In this document: in pieces, positions 25,132 through 34,467 of the stretch
Layout of the letters: the number at the start of each line of letters is the position of its first letter
How positions within the stretch are numbered: the stretch's first letter is position 1
NCBI RefSeq assembly: GCF_021603645.1
Contig: NZ_BQHJ01000001.1
Coordinates: 1 to 64,000 of the forward strand
Direction: 5' to 3'
Length of the DNA stretch: 64,000 nucleotides
Origin: Pseudomonas pseudonitroreducens
Lineage (GTDB): Bacteria; Pseudomonadota; Gammaproteobacteria; Pseudomonadales; Pseudomonadaceae
Translations under genes and position numbers: made by a program
Notes under the pieces: model-generated
Databases searched by the model: none
What the model was told of the DNA's origin: nothing
The model's input: the letters and a program-made list of their open reading frames with translations, nothing else

Positions 25132-26049
25132 TTACTGGAAGGTGTGGCGCAGCGTCACGGACTGGCCAGCGGAAATCTGCAATTGCTGGCTGTAGCTGGG
25201 CAGATCGGGGTTACGCAGTTCGACCCTGTGGCTGCCGGGTGACAGTTGCAGCTTCAACAGCGGGGGGCTGATGCCATGCTTCTTGCCGTCGACCCAGACT
25301 TCGGCCCACGGCTGGACTGCGACGATCAGCGTGCCGACTGCGGCTGGCACGGGCGCGCTGCGGGACTTGGCCGGAGCAACGGGTTTCCTGTCGACGATGG
25401 TCATGGGCGGCGAGGGAACGGGGCGTGGCTTGGGCGGCGCGATAACCGGCAGTGTGGGCGTTGCCGGCTTCTGCGTCTGGACCGGGGGCGCTTGCGCGAT
25501 CGTGTCCGCTGCTGGCGCCTGGTCGGCGGAAGCGCCCATCTCGCGGGGCTCAGCCATCGGCTGTGCCGGGGCGGGCTCGGAGGGGACGACCGGCAACGGT
25601 TCGTCGTCCATGGGTTCCTGTGTGACGATCACGCCGCTGTCTGCCGGGCTGTCGCTGAATTGCGCGTGCACAGGAGGCTGCGGGCTCGGCTCCTGGATTG
25701 CTGCCGGGACATCGCCAGGATTGTTGCTGGGCCAGTACTTCCACAACGTTGCCAGCAGCGCGCCGAGCAGCAGACAGATGGCAGCGACGCCGATCAGCAA
25801 CCAGTTCACGGGGGATTGTGGCGTGGGCTGCTGAGCCGCGGCCGCCGGCACGACTGCCTCAGCCTGGCTCGGTGGTTGAGCGCTCGGCTGTGAAGCAACG
25901 GCGGGGCGCGGCGTCACCCTGTAGGCGGTGCCTGGACCATACCAGGAACTCAGCGGCTCGCCGGGCGCCGAATCGGCACGCGGAATACTCGGAGGCTTCC
26001 GGGTGTCGGGGGATCGGGGGGCGTTCGCGGTCGGTTCCATCGGGTACAT
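25132..26049 (-). CDS. PEGA-domain inner-membrane protein with long Pro/Ala linker
   Basis: 305 residues from ATG 26049; GTG 26181 is a longer alternative and ATG 26040 is also possible. Cytoplasmic N-terminus (about 80 residues, Pro-rich), one transmembrane helix (NWLLIGVAAICLLLGALLATLW, about 83-104), a 150-residue Pro/Ala/Glu linker, and a C-terminal PEGA domain (GTLIVAVQPWAEVWVDGKKHGISPPLLKLQLSPGSHRVELRN). PEGA domains bind surface or periplasmic partners. The linker is long enough to cross the periplasm. First gene of the operon with the TssQ-like lipoprotein. Confidence 0.75.
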   Translation of the reverse strand: MYPMEPTANAPRSPDTRKPPSIPRADSAPGEPLSSWYGPGTAYRVTPRPAVASQPSAQPPSQAEAVVPAAAAQQPTPQSPVNWLLIGVAAICLLLGALLATLWKYWPSNNPGDVPAAIQEPSPQPPVHAQFSDSPADSGVIVTQEPMDDEPLPVVPSEPAPAQPMAEPREMGASADQAPAADTIAQAPPVQTQKPATPTLPVIAPPKPRPVPSPPMTIVDRKPVAPAKSRSAPVPAAVGTLIVAVQPWAEVWVDGKKHGISPPLLKLQLSPGSHRVELRNPDLPSYSQQLQISAGQSVTLRHTFQ

Positions 26050-26386
26050 CTTCAATAGGTTGAAGAAGAGGGTTTTCTGGCCTCGTGCGGGAAGCGGGGC
26101 ACCGGGCACGAGTAGCAAGCTGTGAATATTCGAAAAATGGCCGCGGATCATAGGAAGCCAATCGCCGAGGTTCAAACGCACTCGATGGTTTCCGTTGCCG
26201 GGATGGGGATTTGAGGATCAGGTCGCGGTTTGCGAAGGAGACGGCGGCAGCGAATGCGCCCGTGACCAGGAGGTCAGGAAAAGAAATGAAATGTGATATC
26301 TGTCGCACAGTGGCGTTGTGATGCTACTCTCACCGGGCTCGCGCAAGGACTGCGCCACACCCCACCAGAGCATCACTGGAGCACGC
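26050..26386. other. Divergent intergenic stretch, no gene seen
   Basis: 337 bp between the divergent PEGA operon and the 109-residue gene. It is fairly AT-rich around 26280-26320 (GAAATGAAATGTGATATCTG), which suits a promoter for the plus-strand gene. No repeat or RNA structure is evident. Confidence 0.5.
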
Positions 26387-26716
26387 ATGGACGCCTCTGC
26401 AACGCCTGCTGTCATCGCTCAATCGGAAATCGCCCTGCTGGCGAACATCCTTGCCCTCGCCACCCGCAACATGTCCAACCTCAGCACGCTGATCACCCAG
26501 TTGTCGGTGGAGCTCGGGCATAGCCCCGATCCGCACCTGCAGCGCGTCGGCCAGCGTGTGCTGGCGGATGTGGACGTGCTGGCGAAATCCCTGGATACCC
26601 AGTGGGAGCTGATCGGCGCGCTCTCGCGCTTCTGTCCGCTGTTGTCGCGCACACCACTGGTGAAGCCGGCACTGGTGACGGAAATCCATATCACCGAGTT
26701 GCCCGAGCGGGGGTAG
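26387..26716 (+). CDS. Small helical protein of unknown function (109 aa)
   Basis: 109 residues, mainly helical (AQSEIALLANILALATRNMSNLSTLITQLSVELGHS, then VLADVDVLAKSLDTQWELIGALSRF), with no signal peptide or membrane segment. ATG 26387 after GGAGCACGC. It has a coiled-coil-like heptad look and could form dimers. No known family recognised. Single-gene unit. Confidence 0.6.
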   Translation: MDASATPAVIAQSEIALLANILALATRNMSNLSTLITQLSVELGHSPDPHLQRVGQRVLADVDVLAKSLDTQWELIGALSRFCPLLSRTPLVKPALVTEIHITELPERG

Positions 26717-26757
26717 GCCGGGGTTGCATCGAGCTTGGAGGTGGGGTTTGGGCTTGG

Positions 26758-26832
26758 GTTCGCGAGCAAGCTCGCTCCTACAGTCAGTCTCACTTCGGAG
26801 CCGGCCTTGCAGGAGCGAGCTTGCTCGCGAAC
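26758..26832. repeat. REPIN, family A, arms in the opposite order
   Basis: GTTCGCGAGCAAGCTCGCTC...ACA on the left and GCAGGAGCGAGCTTGCTCGC on the right; the loop is 30 bp. Confidence 0.9.
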
Positions 26833-26857
26833 GACAGGCAGCGTCACTGCGTTGCGA

Positions 26858-28015
26858 TCACTCGCCGGCCTGGGCCAGCTCGAAGCTCATCAGCAGCGCC
26901 CACGGCGCATCACTGTCGCCGACGCGGATCGGCTGCAGCAATTCCACGCGCTGGCCTTTCACCTGTTCCCAGGCCTTGCCCCGGGCGATGGCGCTGCGCG
27001 CTTCCTGCGGCAGTTCGCTGGCCTTGTCGCCCAGGCGTTTGGCGTCCGCGTGGGTGACGTAGACGCCGGCGTTGGAGAGCATGGCGTAGCGGCCGTTGCC
27101 CATCGGCGCCAGCTTGCCGAGGCTTTCCTGCAACTGGTGCAGGGTGTAGTCGGCGCCGAGAATGCCGAGGAAGCGGCCATTGGCGAACATCGGCGACATG
27201 AACGAGGTCATCAGCACGCTGCTGCCGCCAACGCTGTATTCATAGGGCTCCATGAACACGTCGCGACCCTTGTCGCGGGGGACCTGATACCAGTCGCCGC
27301 TGCCGTCGGCCTTGTCGTAGCCGACCAGGCATTCGCGCTGGGCCACGCCGCTGCCGCGGTGCCAGTAGGCCATGAGGCGACCACTGGCATCGTGCCCCGG
27401 TGTATGGCTGAACTCGGCATCGCGACCGTCGAAGGCATTCGGTTCGCAGCCGCAGGCGAAGGCCAGCAGGTCGGGGTTGCGGGTCAGGTATTCGTGCATC
27501 ACCGCGTCGATCTGCTCGCGCTGCGGGCCGAGGTTGCGCGCCTTCAGGCCGAGGATGAAGTGCTTCAGGCCGTAGAGCGCGGTGGCCATCACCGCGAAGC
27601 GCGCTTCCAGACGCTGGGCCTCGCCAGCCAGCACCACGCGGGCGGTGTCCAGCAGGCTGGAGTGCTCGGCCTGTTCGACATCGGCCAGGGCCTTGGCGCT
27701 TTCACTCTTGATCGAGGCGACGACGTTGCCGATGTCGGCGGTGGCGTTGGCCGACTGCGTCGCCAGGCGGCGCACCTCGTCGGCGACCACTGCGAAACCG
27801 CGCCCGCTTTCCCCGGCGCGGGCGGCTTCGATGGCGGCATTGAGCGCCACCAGGTTGGTGTTCCTGGCGATCTGCTTGATGGTTTCGGAGACCTTGCTGA
27901 TCTGCGTCCAGCGAACGTTGAGGTCGGCGATCAGTTGCTTGACCTGGTCGATGGTGGAGCGGGTGCTGGAGCTGTCTTCGGCGCTCGCGGGCCGGCTTTC
28001 GAGTGTGCTTGGCAT
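26858..28015 (-). CDS. Soluble chemoreceptor-like protein with MCP domain followed by Cache domain
   Basis: 385 residues from ATG 28015. The order is inverted: residues about 15-125 carry an MCP signalling hairpin, with the tip motif [34 protein letters not shown]; then comes a Cache-like sensor (about 130-380: [54 protein letters not shown]). No signal peptide or transmembrane helix is seen. Normal MCPs place a periplasmic sensor first. Here the whole protein is likely cytosolic, so the Cache domain would sense an intracellular ligand and the short MCP hairpin would contact CheA/CheW. No methylation-helix extension is evident. Confidence 0.85.
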   Translation of the reverse strand: MPSTLESRPASAEDSSSTRSTIDQVKQLIADLNVRWTQISKVSETIKQIARNTNLVALNAAIEAARAGESGRGFAVVADEVRRLATQSANATADIGNVVASIKSESAKALADVEQAEHSSLLDTARVVLAGEAQRLEARFAVMATALYGLKHFILGLKARNLGPQREQIDAVMHEYLTRNPDLLAFACGCEPNAFDGRDAEFSHTPGHDASGRLMAYWHRGSGVAQRECLVGYDKADGSGDWYQVPRDKGRDVFMEPYEYSVGGSSVLMTSFMSPMFANGRFLGILGADYTLHQLQESLGKLAPMGNGRYAMLSNAGVYVTHADAKRLGDKASELPQEARSAIARGKAWEQVKGQRVELLQPIRVGDSDAPWALLMSFELAQAGE

Positions 28016-28126
28016 GGGTAGGGACACTGCAGTGGCGGATGAGGGCAGGAGTAGGCGAGGGCTTCTTTCTTCTAATGTCAGCCGCCCGTGAAGGCGCGGC
28101 TGTATTACGGCGCTGGGCGTCTGGAC

Positions 28127-28196
28127 GTAGGAGCGGACTCCGTCCGCGATGTTTTCGCGTGGGCGGGAGACTATCGCGGACGGAGTCCGCTCCTAC
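28127..28196. repeat. REPIN, family B
   Basis: Inverted pair GTAGGAGCGGACTCCGTCCG / CGGACGGAGTCCGCTCCTAC, near-perfect arms. Confidence 0.92.
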
Positions 28197-28244
28197 GCAA
28201 ACGGGATCTGCGGTGCCAGGCGTACCCGATTACCAGACAGACCC

Positions 28245-28321
28245 GTAGGGCGAATAACGCGTAGCGTTATCCGCCGCCATGGCTGAACGGCGGATAACCC
28301 GTTCCGGGTTATCCGCCCTGC
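28245..28321. repeat. Paired repeat, family C
   Basis: Inverted pair GTAGGGCGAATAACGCG...GTTATCCGCC / GGCGGATAACCCG...GTTATCCGCCC. Confidence 0.9.
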
Positions 28322-28328
28322 GCTTGCG

Positions 28329-28817
28329 TTACCAACCCAACTGCTTGTGCAGGCCGAGGGCGTCGTAGTAGTCGCCCTGGTAGACGATCTTGCCGTCCTT
28401 GACCTTCACGTAGCTCACGCCGTCGAACGACAGCGGCTTGTTGGTGGCCGGGGTCTGGGCGTCCCAGGCGCCGGTGTTGGTGCCGCTGAAGGTCCACTGG
28501 AAGGCGATGCCGTCCTTGTCGACGATCGGCTTGCCGTTCATCTTCCATTTCAGGTCCGGCACGGCCCCCACGAACACCTTGATCACGTTGTCGCGCGCGG
28601 CTTCCCGGCCTTTCTGCGGAGTGCCGACGGTGACGTCGAAATACTCCGCATCCTTGGCCAGGTAGCCGGCGGCCTTCTCGGCGTCGTGGGCGTTCCACGC
28701 AGCCATGTAGGCGTCGACGATCTGTTTGGGATTCTCTTGTGAAGAGCCTGCGGCCTGGACCAGGCCGGCAAAGGTGAACAGTGACAGCAGGTAAAACGCT
28801 CTGACGAGGTGACGCAT
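28329..28817 (-). CDS. Secreted SnoaL-like (NTF2-fold) protein
   Basis: 162 residues. Signal peptide MRHLVRAFYLLSLFTFAGLVQA, then an NTF2/SnoaL fold: IVDAYMAAWNAHDAEKAAGYLAKDAEYFD, KVFVGAVPDLKWKM, GVSYVKVKDGKIVYQGDYYDALGLHKQLGW. SnoaL-like proteins act as cyclases or ligand binders. The signal peptide means a periplasmic or secreted role. ATG 28817 with GGAGGCAAG. Downstream of spdH on the same strand (86-bp gap), so possibly co-transcribed with it. Confidence 0.85.
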   Translation of the reverse strand: MRHLVRAFYLLSLFTFAGLVQAAGSSQENPKQIVDAYMAAWNAHDAEKAAGYLAKDAEYFDVTVGTPQKGREAARDNVIKVFVGAVPDLKWKMNGKPIVDKDGIAFQWTFSGTNTGAWDAQTPATNKPLSFDGVSYVKVKDGKIVYQGDYYDALGLHKQLGW

Positions 28818-28903
28818 GCTTGCCTCCGTTGCGGGCGTGCCCGCGGGGTTTCGGCCGGATGGCCGTTGTGTGTGGCGCCACGCAGGGCGTGGCGCCGGGT
28901 CTA

Positions 28904-30766
28904 TCAGGACAGTTCGCCCACCGCGCGCCAGGCTTCGTCGATGGCCGCATGGGCATAGGCGTCCCAGGCGGCATCGGAGTTGGCGATGGTGACGTTGCCA
29001 ACCTTGGTGCGGGCCAGGTTCATCAGTTTTTCGCTCTCTTGCTCATCATCGAAGAGGCTGTTGGAGAAGTACGAGTAGCCGTGCGACCAGCGGTTGATGG
29101 TGATCGCCTGGATATCCTTCTGGTGGTCGAAGCCGACCGGGCCGAGCATGGCCTGCAACTGGTCGCGGATCATGCCTTCCATCTGTTCGAAGCTCATGGC
29201 GTAGAGCTTGCCGCGGCCCACGCGGGCCTGGGTGCGTGCGTCCATGCCGGCGTTGGGGCTGGTGGGCACGTAGACCATGTGCAGGCCGATGGGCTGGTTC
29301 GGGTCGCGCGGGTGGCTGTAGCCGCCGATGTCCACCGGGTAGTCCAGCTTCACGCGGCTGTACGGCTGGCTCGGCGCGTAGATTTCGTGCACGCCCAGCT
29401 TCATGAAGCTCTGCCAGTTGCGGATCACCACCTTGGTGTACACCAGCGGGAACTTCACGTTCTGCGCCAGGGCGTGAGACTGCTCGGCGGAGAGGTCACG
29501 CAGGATGTAGGGGATGATCATGTTGTAGCAGGCCAGCACGCAGTGCCTGGCGCGCACACGGTGCAGGGCGCCGGCGCGGCTGTAGCCGACGTCCACGCCG
29601 CCGTCGCGGTTCTTCACGCTCACCGCGGTGCTGTTCAGGCGCAGGCGCACGGCGTTGTTCGGCTGGTCCAGCTTGGCGTAGTCGAAGGTGGCCAGGACGA
29701 TGTCGTTCATGTCCTTGCCCGGCGCCACGCCCGGAATCAGGCCGCGCACCAGCAGGCGCGCCAGCGAGGCGTTGCCGTCGGGGAAGTGGTAGATGTACGG
29801 CTCTTCCATCTCCGACTTGGCTTCCTCGCTGATCGGCGAGAGGTCCATCGCGGCGAAACCGGGGAAGCCCACGGAGTAGGCCGAATCGGCAGAGACGGCG
29901 TCGATGCTCAGCGCGGAGAAATCGTTGGTGCGGCTGAGGAAGTAGCGGGTGGCGGCCTCGCTCAGGCCCACGTCCTTGCGCAGGAAATCCTGGTAGCTGG
30001 TCTTGGCCAGGTGCGCTTCCTTCTCCTCGCGGGTCTTGCCGGCGAGGTAGTCCTTCGGCGCCTCGTGCAGGTCGATCAGCGCCTGGCGGTCGGCCTCGGG
30101 CAGCGGGAAGTCGCCGATGAAGGCGCGCCAGCTGCGGGCGTTGAGCTTTTCCGGGGCGATGTCGTCGGCCACCATCGGCGTCGGGTCGCCGCTGACCATC
30201 TTCGCCTCGCCGAAGCCGGCCTTGTCGAAGAACACCCCGCGCGACAGGCCCAGGTTCGGGTAGAAGTCACGGTCGAAGGCGGTTTCGAAGCGGTCGACGT
30301 CGACGTTGAGCTGCTTGAGCAGGCCGTTCACCGTGTCGCTGTACAGGTGCTTGGGCGACTGGAAGGCTTCGCTGCCGCCGTAGCCGAGGATCATCCGGCC
30401 ACCGGCCTGGAATTCGTTGCGTTTGGCGTGGCCGCCGAAGTCGTCGTGGTTCTCGATGATCAGCACGCGCGCCTTGGGGTGCTTCTGCCGATAGAACCAG
30501 GCTGCGGACAGGCCGCTGATGCCGCCGCCGACCACTACCAGGTCGTACTGCTCCTCGATCTTCAGGCCATCGGTATCGAATACCTTCTTCTCCCAGCCCA
30601 TCTGGTGCGCGACCTCGAACGCGCCGGGATGGCTGCCGCGCATGCCGGTGAGGGCAGGCGGGTAGTAGCGGCCGGACGGAGCGGCCTGGAGAAGTTGCAG
30701 CGGGGTGAGGCCCGCGCCGATGGTGAGGGCAACGCCGTTGAGGAAGTCGCGGCGGGTAATGGTCAT
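28904..30766 (-). CDS. spdH: Spermidine dehydrogenase (Tat-exported FAD enzyme)
   Basis: 620 residues. Tat signal MTITRRDFLNGVALTIGAGL, FAD-binding VVVGGGISGLSAAW (77-90) and a long substrate domain ending TVGNVTIANSDAAWDAYAHAAIDEAWRAV. Length and Tat export match P. aeruginosa SpdH, which oxidises spermidine to a diaminopropane/aminobutyraldehyde pair (PAO1 PA3713, from memory). ATG 30766 follows AAGGATTTCCC. The aldehyde product fits the aldehyde dehydrogenase genes upstream. Product in the periplasm. Confidence 0.87.
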   Translation of the reverse strand: MTITRRDFLNGVALTIGAGLTPLQLLQAAPSGRYYPPALTGMRGSHPGAFEVAHQMGWEKKVFDTDGLKIEEQYDLVVVGGGISGLSAAWFYRQKHPKARVLIIENHDDFGGHAKRNEFQAGGRMILGYGGSEAFQSPKHLYSDTVNGLLKQLNVDVDRFETAFDRDFYPNLGLSRGVFFDKAGFGEAKMVSGDPTPMVADDIAPEKLNARSWRAFIGDFPLPEADRQALIDLHEAPKDYLAGKTREEKEAHLAKTSYQDFLRKDVGLSEAATRYFLSRTNDFSALSIDAVSADSAYSVGFPGFAAMDLSPISEEAKSEMEEPYIYHFPDGNASLARLLVRGLIPGVAPGKDMNDIVLATFDYAKLDQPNNAVRLRLNSTAVSVKNRDGGVDVGYSRAGALHRVRARHCVLACYNMIIPYILRDLSAEQSHALAQNVKFPLVYTKVVIRNWQSFMKLGVHEIYAPSQPYSRVKLDYPVDIGGYSHPRDPNQPIGLHMVYVPTSPNAGMDARTQARVGRGKLYAMSFEQMEGMIRDQLQAMLGPVGFDHQKDIQAITINRWSHGYSYFSNSLFDDEQESEKLMNLARTKVGNVTIANSDAAWDAYAHAAIDEAWRAVGELS

Positions 30767-31051
30767 GGGAAATCCTTGCAAGGTGATGGCCCGGGGCAGG
30801 GCTGTCATGGTTTTGCCCTTCCATGCCGGAAGGGGTTGCGGCATGCGTGGCCGCGCGGCGGTCCCGGTCGAGCGGGGCACCGTTGAACCAGCGGACCTTG
30901 GTCCGCTGGTTGCTTTTTTCACCGTACTGTTGGGCCTCGCGAGCTAGAGCGCAGCAAGGCGGAAGGTGGTTCGGGCCCAGGAGGGTAAATAACTGGACAC
31001 GAACCGCCGTCCAACGCAGCTCCGCCGAAGCGCAGCAGGCCGTACTCCCAA
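30767..31051. other. Intergenic stretch between spdH and the aldehyde dehydrogenase
   Basis: 285 bp. Contains a plus-strand intrinsic terminator (30886-30919). No coding frame is supported. The 30930-31045 part holds degenerate inverted ends (GTACTGTTGGGCCT / AGGCCGTAC). Confidence 0.6.
30886..30919 (+). terminator. Intrinsic terminator, plus strand, no plus-strand gene upstream
   Basis: Stem AACCAGCGGAC (30886-30896), loop CTTG, GTCCGCTGGTT (30901-30911), then GCTTTTTTC. The T-tract makes it plus-strand, yet the nearest plus-strand gene ends at 26716, so it may end an unannotated RNA opposite the spdH leader. Confidence 0.7.
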
Positions 31052-32476
31052 TCAGTGCTTGATCATGACGTGGCGGATCGCTGTGTAGTCCTCGAGACCG
31101 TACATGGACATGTCCTTGCCGTAGCCCGACAGCTTCATGCCGCCGTGTGGCATTTCGGTGGTCAGCATGAAGTGCGTGTTGACCCAGGTGCAGCCGTACT
31201 GCAGGCGCGCGGACAGGCGATGGGCGCGGCCGATGTCGCTGGTCCACACCGAGGAGGCCAGGCCGTAGTCGGAGTCGTTCGCCCAGGCCAGCGCCTGCGC
31301 TTCGTCGTCGAACTCGGTGACCGAAACCACCGGGCCGAAGATTTCGCGGCGGACCACTTCGTCGTCCTGGCGGGCGCCGGCGAGCACGGTCGGCTCGAAG
31401 AAGAAGCCCGCGCGGTCGGCGCGCTTGCCGCCGGTGACCACTTCGATGTGCGGCACTTGCCTGGCGCGCTCGACGAAGCCGATGACGCGCTCCAGGTGCT
31501 GCTCGGTGATGACCGGGCCCAGTTCGGTGTTCGGGTCGTCCTGCTCGCCGTACTGGATGCTGGCAACCGCTGCGCCGAGCTTCTCGACGAACTTGGCGTA
31601 GATGCCTTTCTGCGCGTAGATGCGGCAGGCGGCGGTGCAGTCTTGCCCTGCGTTGTAGAAGCCGAAGGTGCGGATGCCTTCCACGGCGGCGTCGATATCG
31701 GCGTCGTCGAAGATCAGCACCGGGGCCTTGCCGCCCAGTTCCATGTGCATGCGCTTCACGGTGTCGGCGGTGCCGGCGATGATGCGGCTGCCGGTGGCGA
31801 CCGAGCCGGTCAGCGACACCATGCGTACTTTCGGGTGGGTGGTCAGCGGCTCGCCAACGCTCGGGCCACGGCCGAACACCAGGTTGACCACGCCGGCGGG
31901 GAAGATATCGGCCATCAGCTGCGCCAGGCGCAGGGCGGTCAGCGGGGTCTGCTCGGACGGCTTGAGCACCACGGTGTTGCCGGCGGCCAGGGCCGGGCCG
32001 AGTTTCCACGCGACCATCATCAGCGGGTAGTTCCACGGCGCGATGGAGGCGACCACGCCCACCGGGTCGCGACGGATCATCGAGGTGTGGCCCGGCAGGT
32101 ATTCGCCCGCGGCGGAGCCTTGCATCACGCGGCAGGCGCCGGCGAAGAAGCGGAACACGTCGGCCACCGCCGGCAGCTCGTCGTTCAGCGCGGCGGAGTA
32201 GGGCTTGCCGCAGTTGTTGGATTCCAGGCGGGCCAGTTCCTCGGCGTTGGCGTCGATGGCATCGGCCAGTTGCAGCAGGAGCATCGCGCGGTCTTTCGGC
32301 GCGGTCTGCGACCAGCCGTCGAAGGCGGCATCGGCGGCCAGTACGGCGGCGTCGACCTGGGCCGGGGTGGCCTCGGCGATTTCCACCAGGGTGGTGCCCA
32401 GGGACGGGTTCACAACGGCGAGCTTCTCGCCTTCGCCAGCGACCAGTTGGCCGTTGATCAGCAGGTTGGTTTGCAT
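31052..32476 (-). CDS. NAD-dependent aminoaldehyde dehydrogenase, YdcW/PatD-like
   Basis: 474 residues, aldehyde dehydrogenase fold. General base Glu246 (HMELGGKAP) and catalytic Cys280 (GQDCTA). The C-terminus [39 protein letters not shown] matches the gamma-aminobutyraldehyde dehydrogenase (YdcW/PatD) type. Oxidises 4-aminobutanal (from polyamine breakdown) to GABA. Last of a five-gene run with a YdcSTUV-like ABC transporter, exactly the order of E. coli ydcSTUVW. ATG 32476 after GAGGACTC. Confidence 0.9.
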   Translation of the reverse strand: MQTNLLINGQLVAGEGEKLAVVNPSLGTTLVEIAEATPAQVDAAVLAADAAFDGWSQTAPKDRAMLLLQLADAIDANAEELARLESNNCGKPYSAALNDELPAVADVFRFFAGACRVMQGSAAGEYLPGHTSMIRRDPVGVVASIAPWNYPLMMVAWKLGPALAAGNTVVLKPSEQTPLTALRLAQLMADIFPAGVVNLVFGRGPSVGEPLTTHPKVRMVSLTGSVATGSRIIAGTADTVKRMHMELGGKAPVLIFDDADIDAAVEGIRTFGFYNAGQDCTAACRIYAQKGIYAKFVEKLGAAVASIQYGEQDDPNTELGPVITEQHLERVIGFVERARQVPHIEVVTGGKRADRAGFFFEPTVLAGARQDDEVVRREIFGPVVSVTEFDDEAQALAWANDSDYGLASSVWTSDIGRAHRLSARLQYGCTWVNTHFMLTTEMPHGGMKLSGYGKDMSMYGLEDYTAIRHVMIKH

Positions 32477-32595
32477 GGTTGAGTCCTCTTGGTCAGGAAC
32501 GTGGTGCAAATTCGGTTGAGGTGTTTCTTTTTAAGGGCCTGCCGGTTTATGGGCGGCGGGCCTGAGGGGTTCTGTGTAGTACTGGTGCTGTGCGT

Positions 32596-32703
32596 CTCCC
32601 TCACCCCAGCCTTCTCCCAGAGGGAGAGGGGGCCGTCCGCAGCTCTGTGACATCCCGCTGCACGGTCATCCCCTCTCCCTCCGGGAGAGGGTTAGGGTGA
32701 GGG
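32596..32703. repeat. Inverted repeat, family E (CTCTCCC/GGGAGAG type)
   Basis: Left CTCCCTCACCCCAGCC...CCCAGAGGGAGAGG and right CCCTCTCCCTCCGGGAGAGG...GGTGAGGG, mirror images with a 35-bp centre. A related copy is at 35591-35676, so this is a fifth repeat family. Located between the aldehyde dehydrogenase and permease genes. Confidence 0.82.
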
Positions 32704-32719
32704 CTGCACGGCACCCAAA

Positions 32720-33526
32720 TTACTTCCCGCTCCCCGCCACGCCCTCGCCACCCTTGGTCAGGTAGTAGGCGCCGAGGATCGGCAGCATGGTCACGATCAT
32801 CACCAGCATCGCCACCACGTTGGTCACCGGCACGTCGCGCGGGCGGCCCAGCTGGTTGAGCAGCCAGATCGGCAGGGTGCGTTCGTGGCCGGCGGTGAAG
32901 GTGGTGACGATGATCTCGTCGAAGGACAGCGCGAACGCCAGCATGCCGCCGGCCAGCAGCGCCGAGCCGAGGTTGGGCAGGATCACGTAGCGGAAGGTCT
33001 GCCAGCCGTCGGCGCCCAGGTCCATCGAGGCTTCGATGAGGCTGTGGGAGGTGCGGCGGAAACGCGCGATGACGTTGTTGTAGACGATCACCACGCAGAA
33101 GGTGGCGTGGCCGATGACGATGGTCAGGAAGCCCGGTTCGATGCCAAGGGTCTTGAACGCCGACAGCAGCGCGATGCCGGTGATGATGCCGGGCAGGGCA
33201 ATCGGCAGGATCAGCATCAGCGAGATGCCTTCCTTGCCGAAGAAGTCGCGGCGGTACAGCGCGGCGGCCGCCAGGGTGCCCAGGAGCATGGCGATCAGCG
33301 TGGCGACGCTGGCGATCTTCACCGACAGTTCGATGGCTTCGAGCACGTCCTGGCGCGCGAAGGCGACGCTGAACCAGTGCAGGGTGAAGCCCTTGGGCGG
33401 GAAGCTGAAGGCCGCGTCCTCGGTGTTGAAGGCGTACAGGAAGATGATCAGGATCGGGAAGTGCAGGAACACCAGCCCGCCCCAGGCAGCTGCTTTGAGC
33501 CCCCAGGAAGCTTTCTCAGAGTGCAT
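32720..33526 (-). CDS. ABC transporter inner-membrane permease, YdcV/PotC type
   Basis: 268 residues, six transmembrane helices, [34 protein letters not shown] at the start, and the EAA loop near [30 protein letters not shown]. Pairs with the permease gene upstream; their ends overlap by 11 bp. Imports a polyamine with the binding protein at 35685. A 243-bp repeat-containing gap separates it from the aldehyde dehydrogenase. Confidence 0.92.
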   Translation of the reverse strand: MHSEKASWGLKAAAWGGLVFLHFPILIIFLYAFNTEDAAFSFPPKGFTLHWFSVAFARQDVLEAIELSVKIASVATLIAMLLGTLAAAALYRRDFFGKEGISLMLILPIALPGIITGIALLSAFKTLGIEPGFLTIVIGHATFCVVIVYNNVIARFRRTSHSLIEASMDLGADGWQTFRYVILPNLGSALLAGGMLAFALSFDEIIVTTFTAGHERTLPIWLLNQLGRPRDVPVTNVVAMLVMIVTMLPILGAYYLTKGGEGVAGSGK

Positions 33527-34466
33527 CGAAGGCCCCCAGACGTTTGACGATGGAGAGATAGACGGCGATCAACACGATCGGCACCAGGGTGAAGGCGGCG
33601 GCCATCGGCATGTTGCCGATCGCGCCCTGCTGGGCGTAGACCATGCTGCCGATGAAGTAGCCGGGCGGGCCCACCAGTTGCGGCACGATGAAGTCGCCCA
33701 GGGTCAGGCTGAAAGTGAAGATCGAGCCGGCGGCGATGCCGGGGATCGACAGCGGCAGGATCACCTGGAAGAAGGTCTGCCGCGGGTGCGCGCCGAGGTC
33801 CGCCGAGGCTTGCAGCAGCGACGGCGGCAGGCGCTCCAGGGAGGCCTGGATCGGCAGGATCATGAACGGCAGCCAGATGTACACGAACACCAGGAAGCGC
33901 CCGAAGCTGGAAGTGGACAGGGTGTTGCCACCGATCCCCGGAATGCCCAGCAGCAGGTTCAGCAGGGGCTCCAGGCCCAGGTGCTGGACGAACCACATCG
34001 CCACGCCGCCCTTGGCCAGCAGCAGGGTCCAGGCGTAGGCCTTGACGATGTAGCTGGCCCACATCGGCATCATCACGGCGATGTAGAAGAACGCCTTGGT
34101 CTTACCGGTGGTGTAGCGCGCCATGTAGTAGGCGATGGGGAAGGCCACCGCGCCGCTGGCGATGGACACCGCGACGGCCATCAGCACGGTGCGCTGGATG
34201 ATGTCGAAGTTGGAGCCGCTGAACAGCGAGCCGAAGTTGGCCCAGGTCAGGTCCGGCGTCACCGTCATGGTGAAGTCGTCGAAGGTGTAGAAACCCTGCC
34301 ACAACAGCGTCAGCAGCGAGCCGAGGTAGATCGCGCCGAACCACAGCAGCGGCGGGATCAGCAGCAGCGAGAGGTACAGCGTCGGCTTGCGGTAGAGCAG
34401 GTTGGACAGGCGGCGCAGCGGGCCATTGCTGGCCGCCGGCAGCGCTGCATTCATCGTCAGTTCCAT
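33516..34466 (-). CDS. ABC transporter inner-membrane permease, YdcU/PotB type
   Basis: 316 residues, six transmembrane helices. [33 protein letters not shown] opens; EAA loop [30 protein letters not shown]. Its ATG 34466 is one base past the stop of the ATPase gene (TGAGATG). Partner of the YdcV-type permease. Second copy of the transporter pore. Confidence 0.92.
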   Translation of the reverse strand: MELTMNAALPAASNGPLRRLSNLLYRKPTLYLSLLLIPPLLWFGAIYLGSLLTLLWQGFYTFDDFTMTVTPDLTWANFGSLFSGSNFDIIQRTVLMAVAVSIASGAVAFPIAYYMARYTTGKTKAFFYIAVMMPMWASYIVKAYAWTLLLAKGGVAMWFVQHLGLEPLLNLLLGIPGIGGNTLSTSSFGRFLVFVYIWLPFMILPIQASLERLPPSLLQASADLGAHPRQTFFQVILPLSIPGIAAGSIFTFSLTLGDFIVPQLVGPPGYFIGSMVYAQQGAIGNMPMAAAFTLVPIVLIAVYLSIVKRLGAFDAL

Positions 34467-34467
34467 C

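Larger units (their letters stand above)
28016..28328. other. Gene-free stretch with two repeat pairs
   Basis: 313 bp between two minus-strand genes. It contains a family B REPIN (28127-28196) and a family C pair (28245-28321). No coding frame is convincing. Confidence 0.7.

Noticed and set aside
23856-26049. Part of a type VI secretion cluster because of the TssQ-like lipoprotein
   Set aside because: No tss core gene is visible in the window; the similarity is limited to size and a TPR-like pair.
28820-30886. 688-codon plus-strand open frame over spdH
   Set aside because: Antisense to the clear Tat-FAD enzyme; composition is typical of third-position GC shadows.
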